In this document: piece after piece, positions 33,360 through 44,113 of the stretch
How positions within the stretch are numbered: position 1 is the stretch's first letter
Layout: every line of letters begins with the position of its first letter
Source of the DNA: Ornithodoros turicata
Taxonomy: Eukaryota > Arthropoda > Arachnida > Ixodida > Argasidae
DNA: 64,000 bases
NCBI RefSeq assembly: GCF_037126465.1
Contig: NC_088209.1
Location: forward strand, 21,023,146-21,087,145
Direction of reading: 5' to 3'
The notes under the pieces: generated by a model
Seen by the model: the letters and a program-made list of their open reading frames with translations, nothing else
Database searches by the model: none
Told to the model about the DNA's origin: nothing
Position numbers and translations under genes: made by a program

Positions 33360-34102
33360 TGGGCAAATTGCGAATGCAATACAAGGTCGTTGACTCCGTG
33401 AGAGGGGCAAACGTTAAATAATTGGCCCTTATACGCACGCAATTAACGGTGCGTCAGCGTGCCGTCCCAAAAATCCCATCCTAGCAGTTTCGCAGACATC
33501 AGGTATTAGTCAGAGTTAATGAGGGCAATAGCCCAGATGGTTGCTGTGCAGCCGTGAGGTGACACCCTCAGAATATATGATCATTTCAGTGTTCTTTCAG
33601 TTAAGTATTTGTAGGTTACCGAAAGTATCCCCCTATATGTTCTCGTCTAAAAAAGGTTACAGAAAAACGAGAGCGTCGAACGGTGTGTGGACATAAACTT
33701 GTATTAATTTTGTGCACATGCGTCGGCCTGCTACATCTATCACTCATTCTTCCGCACTTCTACAGACTATATTTTCACGTCAAAGCATAAAACTCTGGAA
33801 ATCGCGAAAGCGTTTTTGTTGCCCCTTGTTCGTTCTTTATTATTATTATTATTATTATAACGACGATGACGATCTACTTTACAATTTCCGAGTTCACAAG
33901 CAGATCACTTAGTATACATCCCAGCACACTTCGGTTTCCAAAGCATGTGACCATGAGCCCAGGCTTTCCCTGGATATTTTTCTTGATATACAGGGTGTTT
34001 TCTCTAACGTGTCCGGAAATTATATTTAAAGCGAGCGATAAAAGAAAAGCAAGTGGTAATTTTCTCCTCCTTGAGTAAGAAGCAGGTACTGCTTCACTAG
34101 TA

Positions 34103-34291
34103 CACTCTAAAAACAGAACTTCACCGCATAGCACGCTGTGCGCCAACCATTGCCGCGAATGATATGGTTATCGCTTCTGATTCGAAGAGAGAAGGGGGCG
34201 TACGATTTTTTTGTGGCAATTTGAATATATGAAATTGCCACAAAAGGCGTACGCCCTCCCCTCTCTTCGAATCAGTTCTGTTTTTAGAGTG
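34103..34291. mobile_element. TA-type palindromic MITE, 189-bp variant, nested
   Basis: CACTCTAAAAACAGAACTTC to GTTCTGTTTTTAGAGTG, with TA at 34101-34102 and 34292-34293. The centre holds GGCGTACG and TTTGTGGCAATTT. Relative to the 249-bp members, one arm lacks the GCCAACCAT segment. Confidence 0.85.
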
Positions 34292-34312
34292 TAGCACCTG
34301 GAGTCAAGTACA

Positions 34313-34545
34313 GAGCAAGGTGCTGGGCCCATGGTCCAGTACCGCTCATACGCACCAAGGTCTCCGGTACATTTGGGATTTCCTGTCGTCAACAGGCCTC
34401 TCTACCCTGCTTTGATTACCGGACTCCTCATCATCTCCATCATAATCTCTCATTACGTACAAGTGGCACTCGGGCAGCGCCCAGCCTGCTGGCGGCATCA
34501 CCCCCATCGTATCTTTATGTGTGTGTGTGTGTGTGTGTGTATGTG
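34313..34545 (+). mobile_element. LINE A 3' end copy with (TG)n tail
   Basis: Plus-strand match to the LINE A end: GCAAGGTGCTGGGCCCATGG, GACTCCTCATCATCTCC, CAGCGCCCAGCCTGCTGGC, ending in (TG)n at 34518-34540. It inserted into the large palindrome. Confidence 0.88.
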
Positions 34546-34749
34546 TTAGACAAGTAGCTGAAAAGTAGCGCTAGTTTCTCTTTTATCGCTCGCTTTAAAT
34601 AAAATTTCTGGCCACGTGAGAGCAAACATCCTGTATACGCACTCTGGGGCACTGACCATGGATCACAAACCGCTTCACAGTCTGAAACAAGCTTACTCAT
34701 TCCATGAATAACTCAGTATAGAGTGATTGGAAAGTTTGTTACGTTCAGC

Positions 34750-35416
34750 TTAAAGTAGCACAGAAGTCACTTTTAACACCATGATTTCTTCCTATAAAAC
34801 TGCTAAGTAGGCCAGTAAGATGCACCATGCGAAGTAACTCACAACACAGAGTCATAATTATTGCAGAACTTGAATTTAAAGTACGCTGCAGAAAGGCGAC
34901 CGTGTGCAGCGGTGATGGAGAGCAGTACCAGCCTGTCATCTACCTGCGACCTCGCACTGACGTTACAGGGTCTGCGCGCGCCGATTGGTTCAGAAAATTG
35001 TTGTCTGCTACTTAGCTGTCGTCTGCTACTCGGCTGTTCGCGGCTCTGAAAAGCATTGCTCCTCGCTCAGTCATGATTCGGCAGCTCCCTGTACCTCCGA
35101 TTCTCCGGGGGAACTGGCAAAACTGGTTTACGGCGGCAAAGGGACAGAGCGCTGATCCCCAATGACCAGCGAACCAGAACGCGTGGACCCTGTAACGTCA
35201 TCGGTGACGTGGCATCATGCATCTCCTCCTCGTTATACTCGAGTGGCGAGTTAAAGGTGAACGCGCGGAGCTATGTTTATGTGAGTTTTTTTTTTTTTTC
35301 TGGGAAACAAATTGCACACATCAAAACCTTTCGTGCTATCCGGTAAATTGACACACGCACTTTCATCACACGTCTTAATCTGAAAATTTTTTGGACGGGT
35401 CTCTGTACTCCTTTAA
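34750..35416 (+). mobile_element. TTAA-flanked element P, copy 3
   Basis: TTAA at 34750-34753 and 35413-35416. About the same length as copy 1, but more diverged. The frame conserved in copies 1, 2 and 4 is broken here by a stop (GCTACTTAGCTG at 35007). Confidence 0.8.
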
Positions 35417-36047
35417 TGTGCTACGCAAGTAGATCAGATATCTGCGTAGCTCCTCAGTTTCCCTCCCTCCCGTGAAGCGACCTCATTGGTCCCTCTCCCA
35501 AAGGAGGAGGTAACATTTAAAGGTTGGGGCGCACGTGGTTTCACCAAACTTTTACCCCCATCCCCTCCTATCAGAGACCAACTGTCGTGGCGGATTGAGA
35601 GGCGGTGCAACGCCGCGGAATTCCCGCGGTAACAGTTGCAAACTTTCCCATCTCTACGTTTGACGGCTTCCATTAAGCACGTGCCATCTACGCCGGCTCC
35701 CTGTCAGCTCATGCAACAGAGTTCAGCGGAGGAGAAGTTATGACGAGGCACGTCATCGCACGCAAACGTTACGTGCACCGTTTATCTTGCAGTAACTTCT
35801 AGCGCTATTAATTTACGAAGCACTCCTCGATGTAGCAGCCATCCTATATACGTCGGAAAATGGAATGATTAATGTGGCAGCTCGTATATATTCGGCGAGC
35901 GCCCTGTATCTGCCCTTAGAGATTTTTTTAAAGCGACCCCACGAATTTTTATATGAAAGCAAGGCTATGATGATATACATTATTTATATATATCATATCT
36001 TCTCGAAGGTCTTGAAGATTCAAACGGCGCCGTTTTAATACACACAA

Positions 36048-36363
36048 GAAATAAGTCCGCACAGAGCACCACCAAAGGAATCTTCACCAAAGGAATATTT
36101 TGAGATGTCTTCATTCATTTAGAAATTACATAGGCACGACGTTTCGAACGGTGGACCGTTCTTTTTCAAGTCAAAAGATATAATGAGCTGATCAAACAGA
36201 AAACACTCACTTTCGTTGACCAGCTCGTTATATCTTTTCATTTGAAAACGAACGGTCCACCGTTCGAAACCTCGTGCCTGTGTAATTTCTAAATGAATGA
36301 AGTCATCCAAAATATTCCTTTGATGAAGTTTCTTTTGGTGGTGCTCTGTGCGAACTTATTTCT
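36048..36363. mobile_element. Foldback element, about 316 bp
   Basis: GAAATAAGTCCGCACAGAGC at the left returns as GCTCTGTGCGAACTTATTTC at the right. Further inside, ATTCATTTAGAAATTACA and CGAACGGTGGACCGTTC recur inverted. No coding sequence. It lies 280 bp from the TM5 exon, in the intron. Confidence 0.75.
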
Positions 36364-36643
36364 TTTGTATATATATTTCAAAGGCTAATGGGGGCGGTTG
36401 ACCACGAGAATGAAATAAGCAGCTTTCCTGCTTATATATATAATGCGAATTCAATGTGAAAATGTGTTGACATGCCATGCGAACATATATTGGCAACATA
36501 TTGGCATCCGAGAATAACAACGTGATGGTGATGCTGATGTTGATGTTGATGGCGATGTGATAACAACGCGAAATCACCCACACAACGTATGTGTTCCAAA
36601 TTAATCGCTCAAGGTAGCAGGAGAAAGGACAGAGCAGTCTTAC

Positions 36644-36794
36644 CTTTTGCTTGTTTCGCAATGCGTTCCTTTGGAGTTCTGTCACCTCTCCTATGCATTT
36701 GCTTCCCCAAAGGACCATGCCCATACGTGTGTAGGTTACTGCCATGGTAAGGACAGGCACCAGATAAGTCAGCAGTAGAAATACGATGTCGTAC
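36644..36794 (-). CDS. Tachykinin/natalisin-type receptor, exon with TM5
   Basis: Encodes the fifth transmembrane helix and most of the third intracellular loop of the same GPCR. On the minus strand the 3' splice site reads TTTCTTCACCACAG, then the first base completes a codon (GT|G, Val) begun in exon 50262-50483. The peptide is YDIVFLLLTYLVPVLTMAV, then YTRMGMVLWGSKCIGE and an ICL3 ending in RNKQK. The 5' splice site GTAAGAC starts at 36643. Length is 151 bp, phase 2 in and phase 0 out, joining exactly to VVRML of exon 27070-27266. YTRMG..LWGS..IGE is the conserved TM5/ICL3 block of tachykinin receptors (G-protein coupling region). The flanking introns are 13.5 and 9.4 kb, heavily loaded with repeats. 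Confidence 0.94.
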
Positions 36795-37965
36795 CTGTGG
36801 TGAAGAAACAAAGTGTTGGGGAGAATCAGGCAGGATTTTCCTGCATTTTTAACATCGGGGCTGTGTGTGTGTGTGTGTGGGGGGGGGGTTGCATTATCGC
36901 TCCCACGTGTTGCTAGTGTCCCCAAGAGCATAACTGGGGACAGCTTCCAGTTGCCGATGTCGCCTAGCTATGTCCTGAGTCTATTTCTGTCGTGTTTACC
37001 ATATGAATCAATACCGACTTCCTTGTTTCCAAGGGTGTCAGTTCTCAAGTGCACTTGATTAGGGAGGTGAGCAGAAGGTCAAGCTATGCATGTGTGAGCA
37101 AACGATCGGTTTTCTTTGAATTGGTAGGTTTATCACGGGAAGGCAGTGCATTAGCGGAATGTAGAACAATGATTTCCGCACATAAGGAGTGCAAGGGAGA
37201 GAGTTTAGCATGCGGGGACAAGTAGAGTATATAGACATCCATAATAGGGGCAAACAACTAAACACGACAAAATATCACAAAAGTTTATTGGGACGTTGTT
37301 TTTAAAGGATAAAGCTTGGTTACCAGTTCAGTGCGCAGTGTGTCCTGTTTCTGCATGTGTGTGTCTATCAGTGTGTCTGCAAGCCGGCATCAACCTGACT
37401 GAGCACTCAGCACTTTTCTTTTCTTTCCATTAAACGTACTCCCCGATTTTTTTTTTCAACCCTGCACTCTTTTTTTATATCGTTCTCAACAGTGCATTAC
37501 CAACCAGCCTATATATCTTAACTTTCTTCAGCGTATTAGCTAGCTTGCCGGGCTAAAGAGGGACAATGCTTAACGTTATACCCACGGGAAGTTGCAGTGC
37601 AGAAAAGCTTACACTGGCTTCTGTGTGCATGTTGCACTTGTCGCTTCAGTGCACTGGCGAGTGTAACACCAGTGTAGCTCTCAATACACCTTCAATATGG
37701 GCGATGTAGAATGGAACACGTGCTCATTTTCTGTCGTCGTATCTCTAGGTACACAGGGCGTTCCTTTCACCTAAGATGATAAAAAATTATAACTGGCGAT
37801 GTTATCGCGTGAGGATTGTCGGACTTTCGGCATTTACCTTCTGGAAACTTTTGCCATCATTGAAGAAGGCTTTGGAAATTTTTTAATTGTCCCCACCAAC
37901 GAGGGGACGCCTTAACCTGCTCGGCCATGCCGCTGGTCCTAGCTAGTAGTAGTCGACAGAATATC
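36795..37965. other. Intronic, no gene recognised
   Basis: Contains a GT tract and G-run at 36860-36887. 37921-37955 matches the SINE head flank near 358-390 (CTCGGCCATGCCGCTGGT), so a SINE scrap precedes the hAT element. Confidence 0.45.
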
Positions 37966-37973
37966 GGTGGGGA

Positions 37974-38803
37974 CAGACTTGTGCCCGTTACCAAAAAATA
38001 GGAACTAATTACCCGTTACTTCAGAAAAAAGTAACTAAATACGTTACTCGTTACCAACATAGAAAAGTAACGAGTTCTCGTTACTCACAGGTAACGAGTT
38101 ACTTTTTCGTTACCGCCGCATAGTTAAAGGAACCAACAAACATGCCGTCACTTGCCTTCAGCTCATTATTAATGAGAAATTGCACTTCACAAGAAGCTGA
38201 TACTCGAGATTTACATCAGTGATCTTCGTTCTCATTCGTGTGAAGACATCTGCTGCCGAAGTGGGGGTGATCGGAGGTTATGAAAGCACAAGAAAAGACA
38301 CCGGTTTTCGTGCCACCGATCACCAACGGTTCCCAAAAACAGACGAGGGGCTGCGTCATAATTTAGGGCGCTCAGAAGCTTAGCAGAGACAAGAAAAGGC
38401 TAGAAGTCGAAACGCGTTTTTTGTAGCCATAGCACAATTGGTGCCCATTCTTGGGAAGGCGTGATGGTCGGAGATTACGGAAACAAGAGAAAAGACAAGG
38501 GCCTTCGTTTAAGACGATTCAGCACGTCAACAACACATCCAGCGAGGGACTGCAATAATACTTTGAGTCACACGTGGTCGTGGGTCATGAAGGTCCACAC
38601 ATTGCGCCACACGGAGTGCCGAAATGTGCTCCCCCACGGTGAAGAAAAGGAACGAGTAACGTCAGTAACGAGTTACCAATTTTTGTAACTGCTTCCGTTA
38701 CTATTACCATTTTTTAAAAAGTAACTGAATCGTTACTTCGTTACCAAAAAAAGTAACCGTTACCAAGTAACGAGTTACTTGTAACGAGTTATGCACAACT
38801 CTG
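37974..38803. mobile_element. hAT-type MITE with GTAACG subterminal repeats
   Basis: Flanked by a perfect 8-bp duplication GGTGGGGA (37966-37973, 38804-38811). Termini CAGACTTGTGC and GCACAACTCTG form the inverted ends. Both subterminal 130-160 bp are packed with GTAACGAGTTAC-like words in both orientations, the usual layout of hAT transposase binding sites. The 0.5 kb interior has no transposase frame. Position: intron between the TM5 and TM4 exons. Confidence 0.9.
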
Positions 38804-39377
38804 GGTGGGGATATGCCACCTTTCGTCCACCCTGTACACATTGCGAAGGTGAAGAGGCGGCCTTGGGTAGGATTGCACCATTACACTGAATTACGCATGC
38901 ATTGCTATGTGCCACAGAACGAGGAGCCGCCAGCTATACGAGCGCTTCGAGTAGAAAACGAGCAGCCGAGAGTAGCACTTTCTGTCCAATCTCCATCAGC
39001 TTTTGATTGCTGTTCCTATTACCTACAGAGCGAACGGTTTTTTTTACGGTGGATTTACTGCCAGTCCCTTTCATGGCAGTAAGAAATCGTAATAAAGTAT
39101 TACTATCTGCGAAGGTTATTGCCAGCCTGCGACTTCCATCGAATAGCTGGTATGAGCTTCCCACGAAGGTGTCTGAGAGAAAACGGGATAAACGTTCCAA
39201 TTGCGCAAGCAGAGCAGAATGCCATTTGGTGCACACTCCTAAGAGAATTAACGTTCAGCGCCGTGCGGGCTATGGCGACGTTCCACAGACTTCGATAACA
39301 TAACGCTATCTGGTACACAAGCATATAGGTGCTGGAGCTCGACAGATCAGATGTTATATAAATTATTTGCTAGACTA

Positions 39378-39624
39378 TAGTCTAAAAACAGCACTTCACC
39401 GCGTAGCACGCGGTGCGCCAACCATTGCCCCGATTATGGCGTTATCGCTCCTGAGTCAAAGAGAGAGGGGGGCGTACGCCTTTTTGTGGCAATTTGTATG
39501 CATGGCCATTGCCACACAAAGGCCTACGGCTCCCTCTCTCTTCGAATCACATGCGATAATCCTATCATTCGTGGCAATGGTTGGCGCACAGCGTGCTACG
39601 CAGTGCAGTTCTGCTTTTAGAGTG
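39378..39624. mobile_element. TA-type palindromic MITE, 247 bp
   Basis: Arms share TCTAAAAACAG, CACTTCACCGC, GTAGCACGC and GCGCCAACCATTGCC with their complements. Flanked by TA (39376-39377, 39625-39626). The CAAAGAGAGAGG variant resembles the copy at 34103. Confidence 0.8.
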
Positions 39625-39969
39625 TAGATGTGGAAACGGTAATAATGATAGACTGATTAGCCACCCGACGAATTTTGCTTATGTTATTACGTAGAGCGGG
39701 GATAAATATGCAGTAATACCCCCCCCCCCAAATGCATGCAAAAATCTTGGAAATATGTAATAAAAAATAATCAATATATGTTTTTGTTGTAATTGGTAAG
39801 AAGGCAATGCAATTGACTATTAAAAATATTATTTGGGATAACGGGAAGTAAAGCCGCCTTCGTTGTACAGTACACAATAAAGAATACTTGCGCCACAGGT
39901 ATAAATCATGGCGCTGAAGGATTCGCGTTCGTGATTGATAAAAAGGCGTAACCGCAGAATAGCTGGTGG

Positions 39970-40096
39970 ACGAAACCCATGACGAAACAAGCCTGAGCAT
40001 GGACAACACGAAAGATACAAACACGCACACATACATATGTTCGTGTTTTTCGTGTAGCCCATGCTCAGGCTTGTTCCGTAATGGGCTTGCGTTCAC
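39970..40096. repeat. Short inverted repeat
   Basis: GGACGAAACCCATGACG.. and AACAAGCCTGAGCATGG return as CCATGCTCAGGCTTGTTC and AATGGGCTTGCGTTC. About 125 bp in total. Class unknown. Confidence 0.6.
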
Positions 40097-40648
40097 CACT
40101 GCATCACGCTGGTTAACATGCCAACAACAACAACATGCATGACGATGGGATGACGTGTTTCACTGTAACAATTGTGGTACCGTACTTCAATGCACGTGGG
40201 GTAATATATGAGTGGGAAGGCGACGAAAAAGATGAGGCATACACACACGCACACACACACATGACACACGCAAATGAGATATCACACACGCGGGTGCGTC
40301 GTATCTGATAGGGATAGTAGTTGATCCGGTCATCCGCACCGCGGAGACGTATAGTGCTGTGATGATCACATCTCCGCATTCATGCCAAAAGCACTGAGGT
40401 CAGAGGAGTTCAAGCAGGCTGGTAAGACGCCAAGAACAGATAGAATGAGTGCAGGCATTGAAGGTGCTACACAGGGTTAGAACAAGGATCCAAGATTGCG
40501 GCAAGGCTGAGCGGCTTGTTGTTTATACGGGTCAGTTGGCACTGGAGTATCGCTCTCTCCGAACTGTATAGACAGCAGTCGGTGAGGACGTGTTAGATGC
40601 TTGCACCGTTGCCGCAGTTGGAGCACAAGCTGGTTGAAGCATGCCCTA

Positions 40649-40897
40649 TACTCTTCAAAATGAACTTCACCGCATAGCACGCTCCTAGCCAACCATCATC
40701 TTTGATAATAACGTTATCTGCCCTGATTTGTTGAAAACGGGAGGCGTACGGCTTTGTTGTGACAATTATGAACAGCATAAGTGTCACAAAAAAGGCGTAC
40801 GCCTTCCGTTTTCAACAAATCAGCGCAGATAACGATATCGTTATTAATGACGATTGGCTAGGGGCGTTCTATGTGGTGAAGTTCATTTTTAAGAGTG
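40649..40897. mobile_element. TA-type palindromic MITE, 249 bp
   Basis: Same structure and length as 53552-53800. TACTCTTCAAAATGAACTTC to GAAGTTCATTTTTAAGAGTG, with TA at 40647-40648 and 40898-40899. Confidence 0.85.
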
Positions 40898-42599
40898 TAG
40901 TCTGTGTGTGAAGTGCGCGGCGAAAGCCACATACAGGCGAAGTCGATGCAGAAGGGAGGGGAGACCGCAGGGCAGACCGCCTGGGAGGGAAAACAACAAA
41001 GTTAAATCTACTGCGTACAACAAGGACCTATCTGTAATGTCCCGGTGACACTGTTACGCCGCCATTGGCTGCGTCATCACCGAGAAGAATGCCCTCACAG
41101 ACAACGCCTCCCCTTCGTAACGGTAATGTGCCAAGGGTCTCATTGGGAAGTACGGCACGCCGGGCATGCACGCAAGGAATGTGGAGGAGTCAGGATACGG
41201 GCTGAGCACCGCACCTCACCCCGCGGAAACGTGGAAAATATTCGATTCCGACCAGAATTTTCGCGAAAGACGACTCAACGTCGTCCCGAGCACAGTAAAA
41301 CCCTCTATGAAAAAAGAAATAAGCTCTCGCACCTGAAAATATGGCAAAATACACACATTCACATGCACATCAAAATATATCATGTGGAATAAAATATTTT
41401 GATAGATTGACTCTCATGCGAAATATGCCAGAACGTGCAAAACATGCATGTATATGCACCATAGAGCCCTTCTGATCGGTCCCAAACCAAGACCGAAAGT
41501 GTTTTGTCATCGTCCAGATACGGAACCATACCGAGAGAGAGAGAGAGAGAAAACATTCATTTGCATGAAAATTCGCGCACAGTCATGCCAGCACTCTAAG
41601 AAAGAAAGAAAACATGTAGATTGGGGAGACATTGACGCTTCTACTCCACTAGACGCAAACTCCCCATGCAGCATTGCTAATATTCCTTAAACTTCGCAAA
41701 TGTTCCCCTGAATGCAACAATGTACGTAAATATCTCCGGCAAAATGATCGAACAAGGCCCTATCAACAATTTGCTGCCCACGCAGGAATAGTATATTAGC
41801 GGCCTTCCCTCGAACAAATTGTGCCCTATGCATGTCACAAAATTGTGTATTACTCGACACGTCATGGTTTAATTCCTGGACAAACTACTGCATATATTGT
41901 TCTCATCGTGACTAAGCAGCACATAGACGCGAACAATGAATTAAGACAGGACGACTGCCCAAGAAAACAAAGCTATATAGAATCAATATATAGCAACATG
42001 TACTCACACGTGAGCGCTCACGTGTCATCAACCTGCAATGGAACCCCACCACCACCTCCACGTCGACATCAGTGGCACACAAAAAAAAAAAAAAAGAAGA
42101 AGAAGAAGAAGAAGAAGCGAACCAACTAGCGTCTGCTGCGCACCACAGCTGTAGCCCCTGTTTGCCAAACCCGGGAGACAGCGGCAGAAAATTTGTTCTC
42201 AATGACATGCTCACGCAGCACCTTAGGATCCGGGACATCATGTAAAACCATCCATTAGATCTCCCGTTGAAAAAACTTTACCTCAATACACAAGGCCTGC
42301 TCTTCAGGTCGCGAACAGGACAACAACAACAGCAACAATAGATGATCAAGAAGTGATGATAACATGGGATGTTTCCCGGAACGGGAAGCGCTTTCACTAA
42401 ATCACAATTACACAAGATTGGCTCCCTGGACAACGCAAATTGCAGACACCGGTAGCAAGCTGAAACTCTCGGACAGGCCCTGTTTTATTGCTGTGCATAG
42501 GCTGAGGTGCGGAAAAAACACCTCGGCCGCTGCAGGAATTGTACGGTAGCTGATGTCCTATATACCTCCCAGATACTCTTTCGCGGAAAAAACTGGCAG
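40898..42599. other. Intronic, no gene recognised; A and GAA tract
   Basis: An A-run followed by (GAA)n occurs at 42079-42118, with a (GA)n tract at 41534-41552. Frames are short and domainless. Confidence 0.45.
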
Positions 42600-42840
42600 G
42601 TGGTGGTGAAGATGGAACGCTTGTCGTAGCCAGCCACGCTTAGGCGGGCAACGTCACGACCATCGCAGGGGTGATCGTGCGTCCTGGGCCGACTTCACAG
42701 GGAAGTGTGCCGATCGACAATAGTCTTGAGGCGTCTGAGGAAAATCCAGGGAAAGCACCCAGACATCACACGGCTCCGATTCCAGGTCACCTTCCTGTCA
42801 TGACGTGGAATGCCATCACGACTATAGGCCATGGGAGCTT
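42600..42840 (-). repeat. tRNA-headed SINE, minus strand, diverged
   Basis: Contains the common tail in complement (GGCGGGCAACGTCACGACCAT at 42643-42663) preceded by GTGGTGGTG, then GCGTCCTGGGCCGACTTCA and GGAAAATCCAGGGAAA of the body. The tRNA-like head is eroded. Confidence 0.6.
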
Positions 42841-43084
42841 TTTTTCTTTTTTACCGAAAAACATTTTATATACAGTTCAATTCAACGCGTGGATGTCATT
42901 TACAATGCAAGATGCAATACGTACTGGTGAGCTGTTGTGCTGGAGCTGGTGGACTCGCCCAAAGACTATGCGAGACTATAAGTATCTTTGCTCGGACTTC
43001 TCCCCAATACTGGCAGTGACCGGCCTACGTACATCTTAACTTTCGGTCGTCATCATTCCACTATATACTATCTCATCTCATCTT

Positions 43085-43160
43085 GGCTACAGTCGTGACG
43101 CTGCCCGTATAAGTGAGACGACGGAAAGCCGGTCTCGTCACCACCGCCACCTCTATTAAG
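43085..43160 (+). repeat. SINE-type 3' tail
   Basis: CTACAGTCGTGACGCTGCCCG, GAGACGACGGAAAGCC and CACCACCGCCACC follow the common tail pattern. Confidence 0.6.
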
Positions 43161-43650
43161 AGCGTAAAGTCAAAACAGAGTAATCTGATTCATTTTGGGC
43201 ACTAAATGCACTCCCACATCTATTAGTCTCTTTTGGGAATAGCAGGCCTACATCATGGCTAACCTTTCACTACTTTTTTCTTTTTCTCTCAGCACTAAAC
43301 AAATTACCCCCACCTTTTTTGGGGGAGGGGGGACTAAATCCATGGCTTAAGTGGGGACTGCATTTCACGCTGTGTCCTCACAGTCCTATGTCGAGTGTGT
43401 AGAGGCGGGGTAGTTGGCGCACATACATTGTGACTAAGCAGTACAAGGAGCGGACGGAGACGAAAACGTTTGTTTTCTTTCACAACTGATAAAACGCAGT
43501 CCACTGCATGAAAGCTTCAGTGAGCGTACGTGTCTGAAAACCCATGGTAGATAACAGTAGTAGTGCGGAGTTTCACGACAGTCAACTACGTGCAATATCA
43601 ACTATGTGGGTTTAAAGAATGACGAGGAACCGGTGCTAGAAGCATTAATA

Positions 43651-44113
43651 AGTTCATTACAAGACTATCGTGCGGTAGTCTGCACTTCTTCAGGTAACAA
43701 AATACATGGTACAGCGATACTTTATACATGATCAACTCATGAAAAACGGGTGGTGGGAGAGAGAAGAAAGAGAGGGAAAATGCAAGAATTTCCTAACTTC
43801 TTCTTGTATTGCCCCTGTAGACATTCCATTTGGCTCTGCCAGGTTAAAGTGCTTCCCCAAATTTTGTGCTCATCTTAAGCCGCCTGCCATCTGAGGTTCT
43901 CCAATCGCCCTTGCCCACTTTCTCCATCTCTCTTTCTTCTCCCCACCCTTGGTTTTTTCTTGAGTTGACCATGTACAAAATATCGCTGTACCATCGAGCA
44001 GGTAGCACCCATGGTGGGTTGCTGAAAGCTCCAAGGTTTACTGTATTTTACTAATTTATTAACTAACTAGCTACCTGAAGAAGTGGAGACTACTGCACGA
44101 AAGTCTTGTAATT
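43651..44113. repeat. Foldback repeat abutting LINE A
   Basis: TTACAAGACTATCGTGC and CACTTCTTCAGGTA at 43655-43695 return inverted at 44072-44112 (TACCTGAAGAAGTGG, GCACGAAAGTCTTGTAA). The LINE A tail starts at the very end of the right arm. Confidence 0.6.

Larger units (their letters stand above)
33991..34633. mobile_element. TA-flanked palindrome carrying two nested insertions
   Basis: Termini CAGGGTGTTTTCTCTAACGTG and its divergent complement ending CATCCTG, with TA on both sides (33989-33990, 34634-34635). The arms share AAAGCGAGCGATAAAAGA. Between them lie a complete TA-type MITE (34103-34291) and a LINE A 3' copy (34313-34545). The element was therefore here before both insertions. Confidence 0.82.

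Noticed and set aside
42079..42118. A-run plus GAA tract as a poly(A) tail of a retrocopy
   Set aside because: No upstream coding sequence or target duplication could be found.
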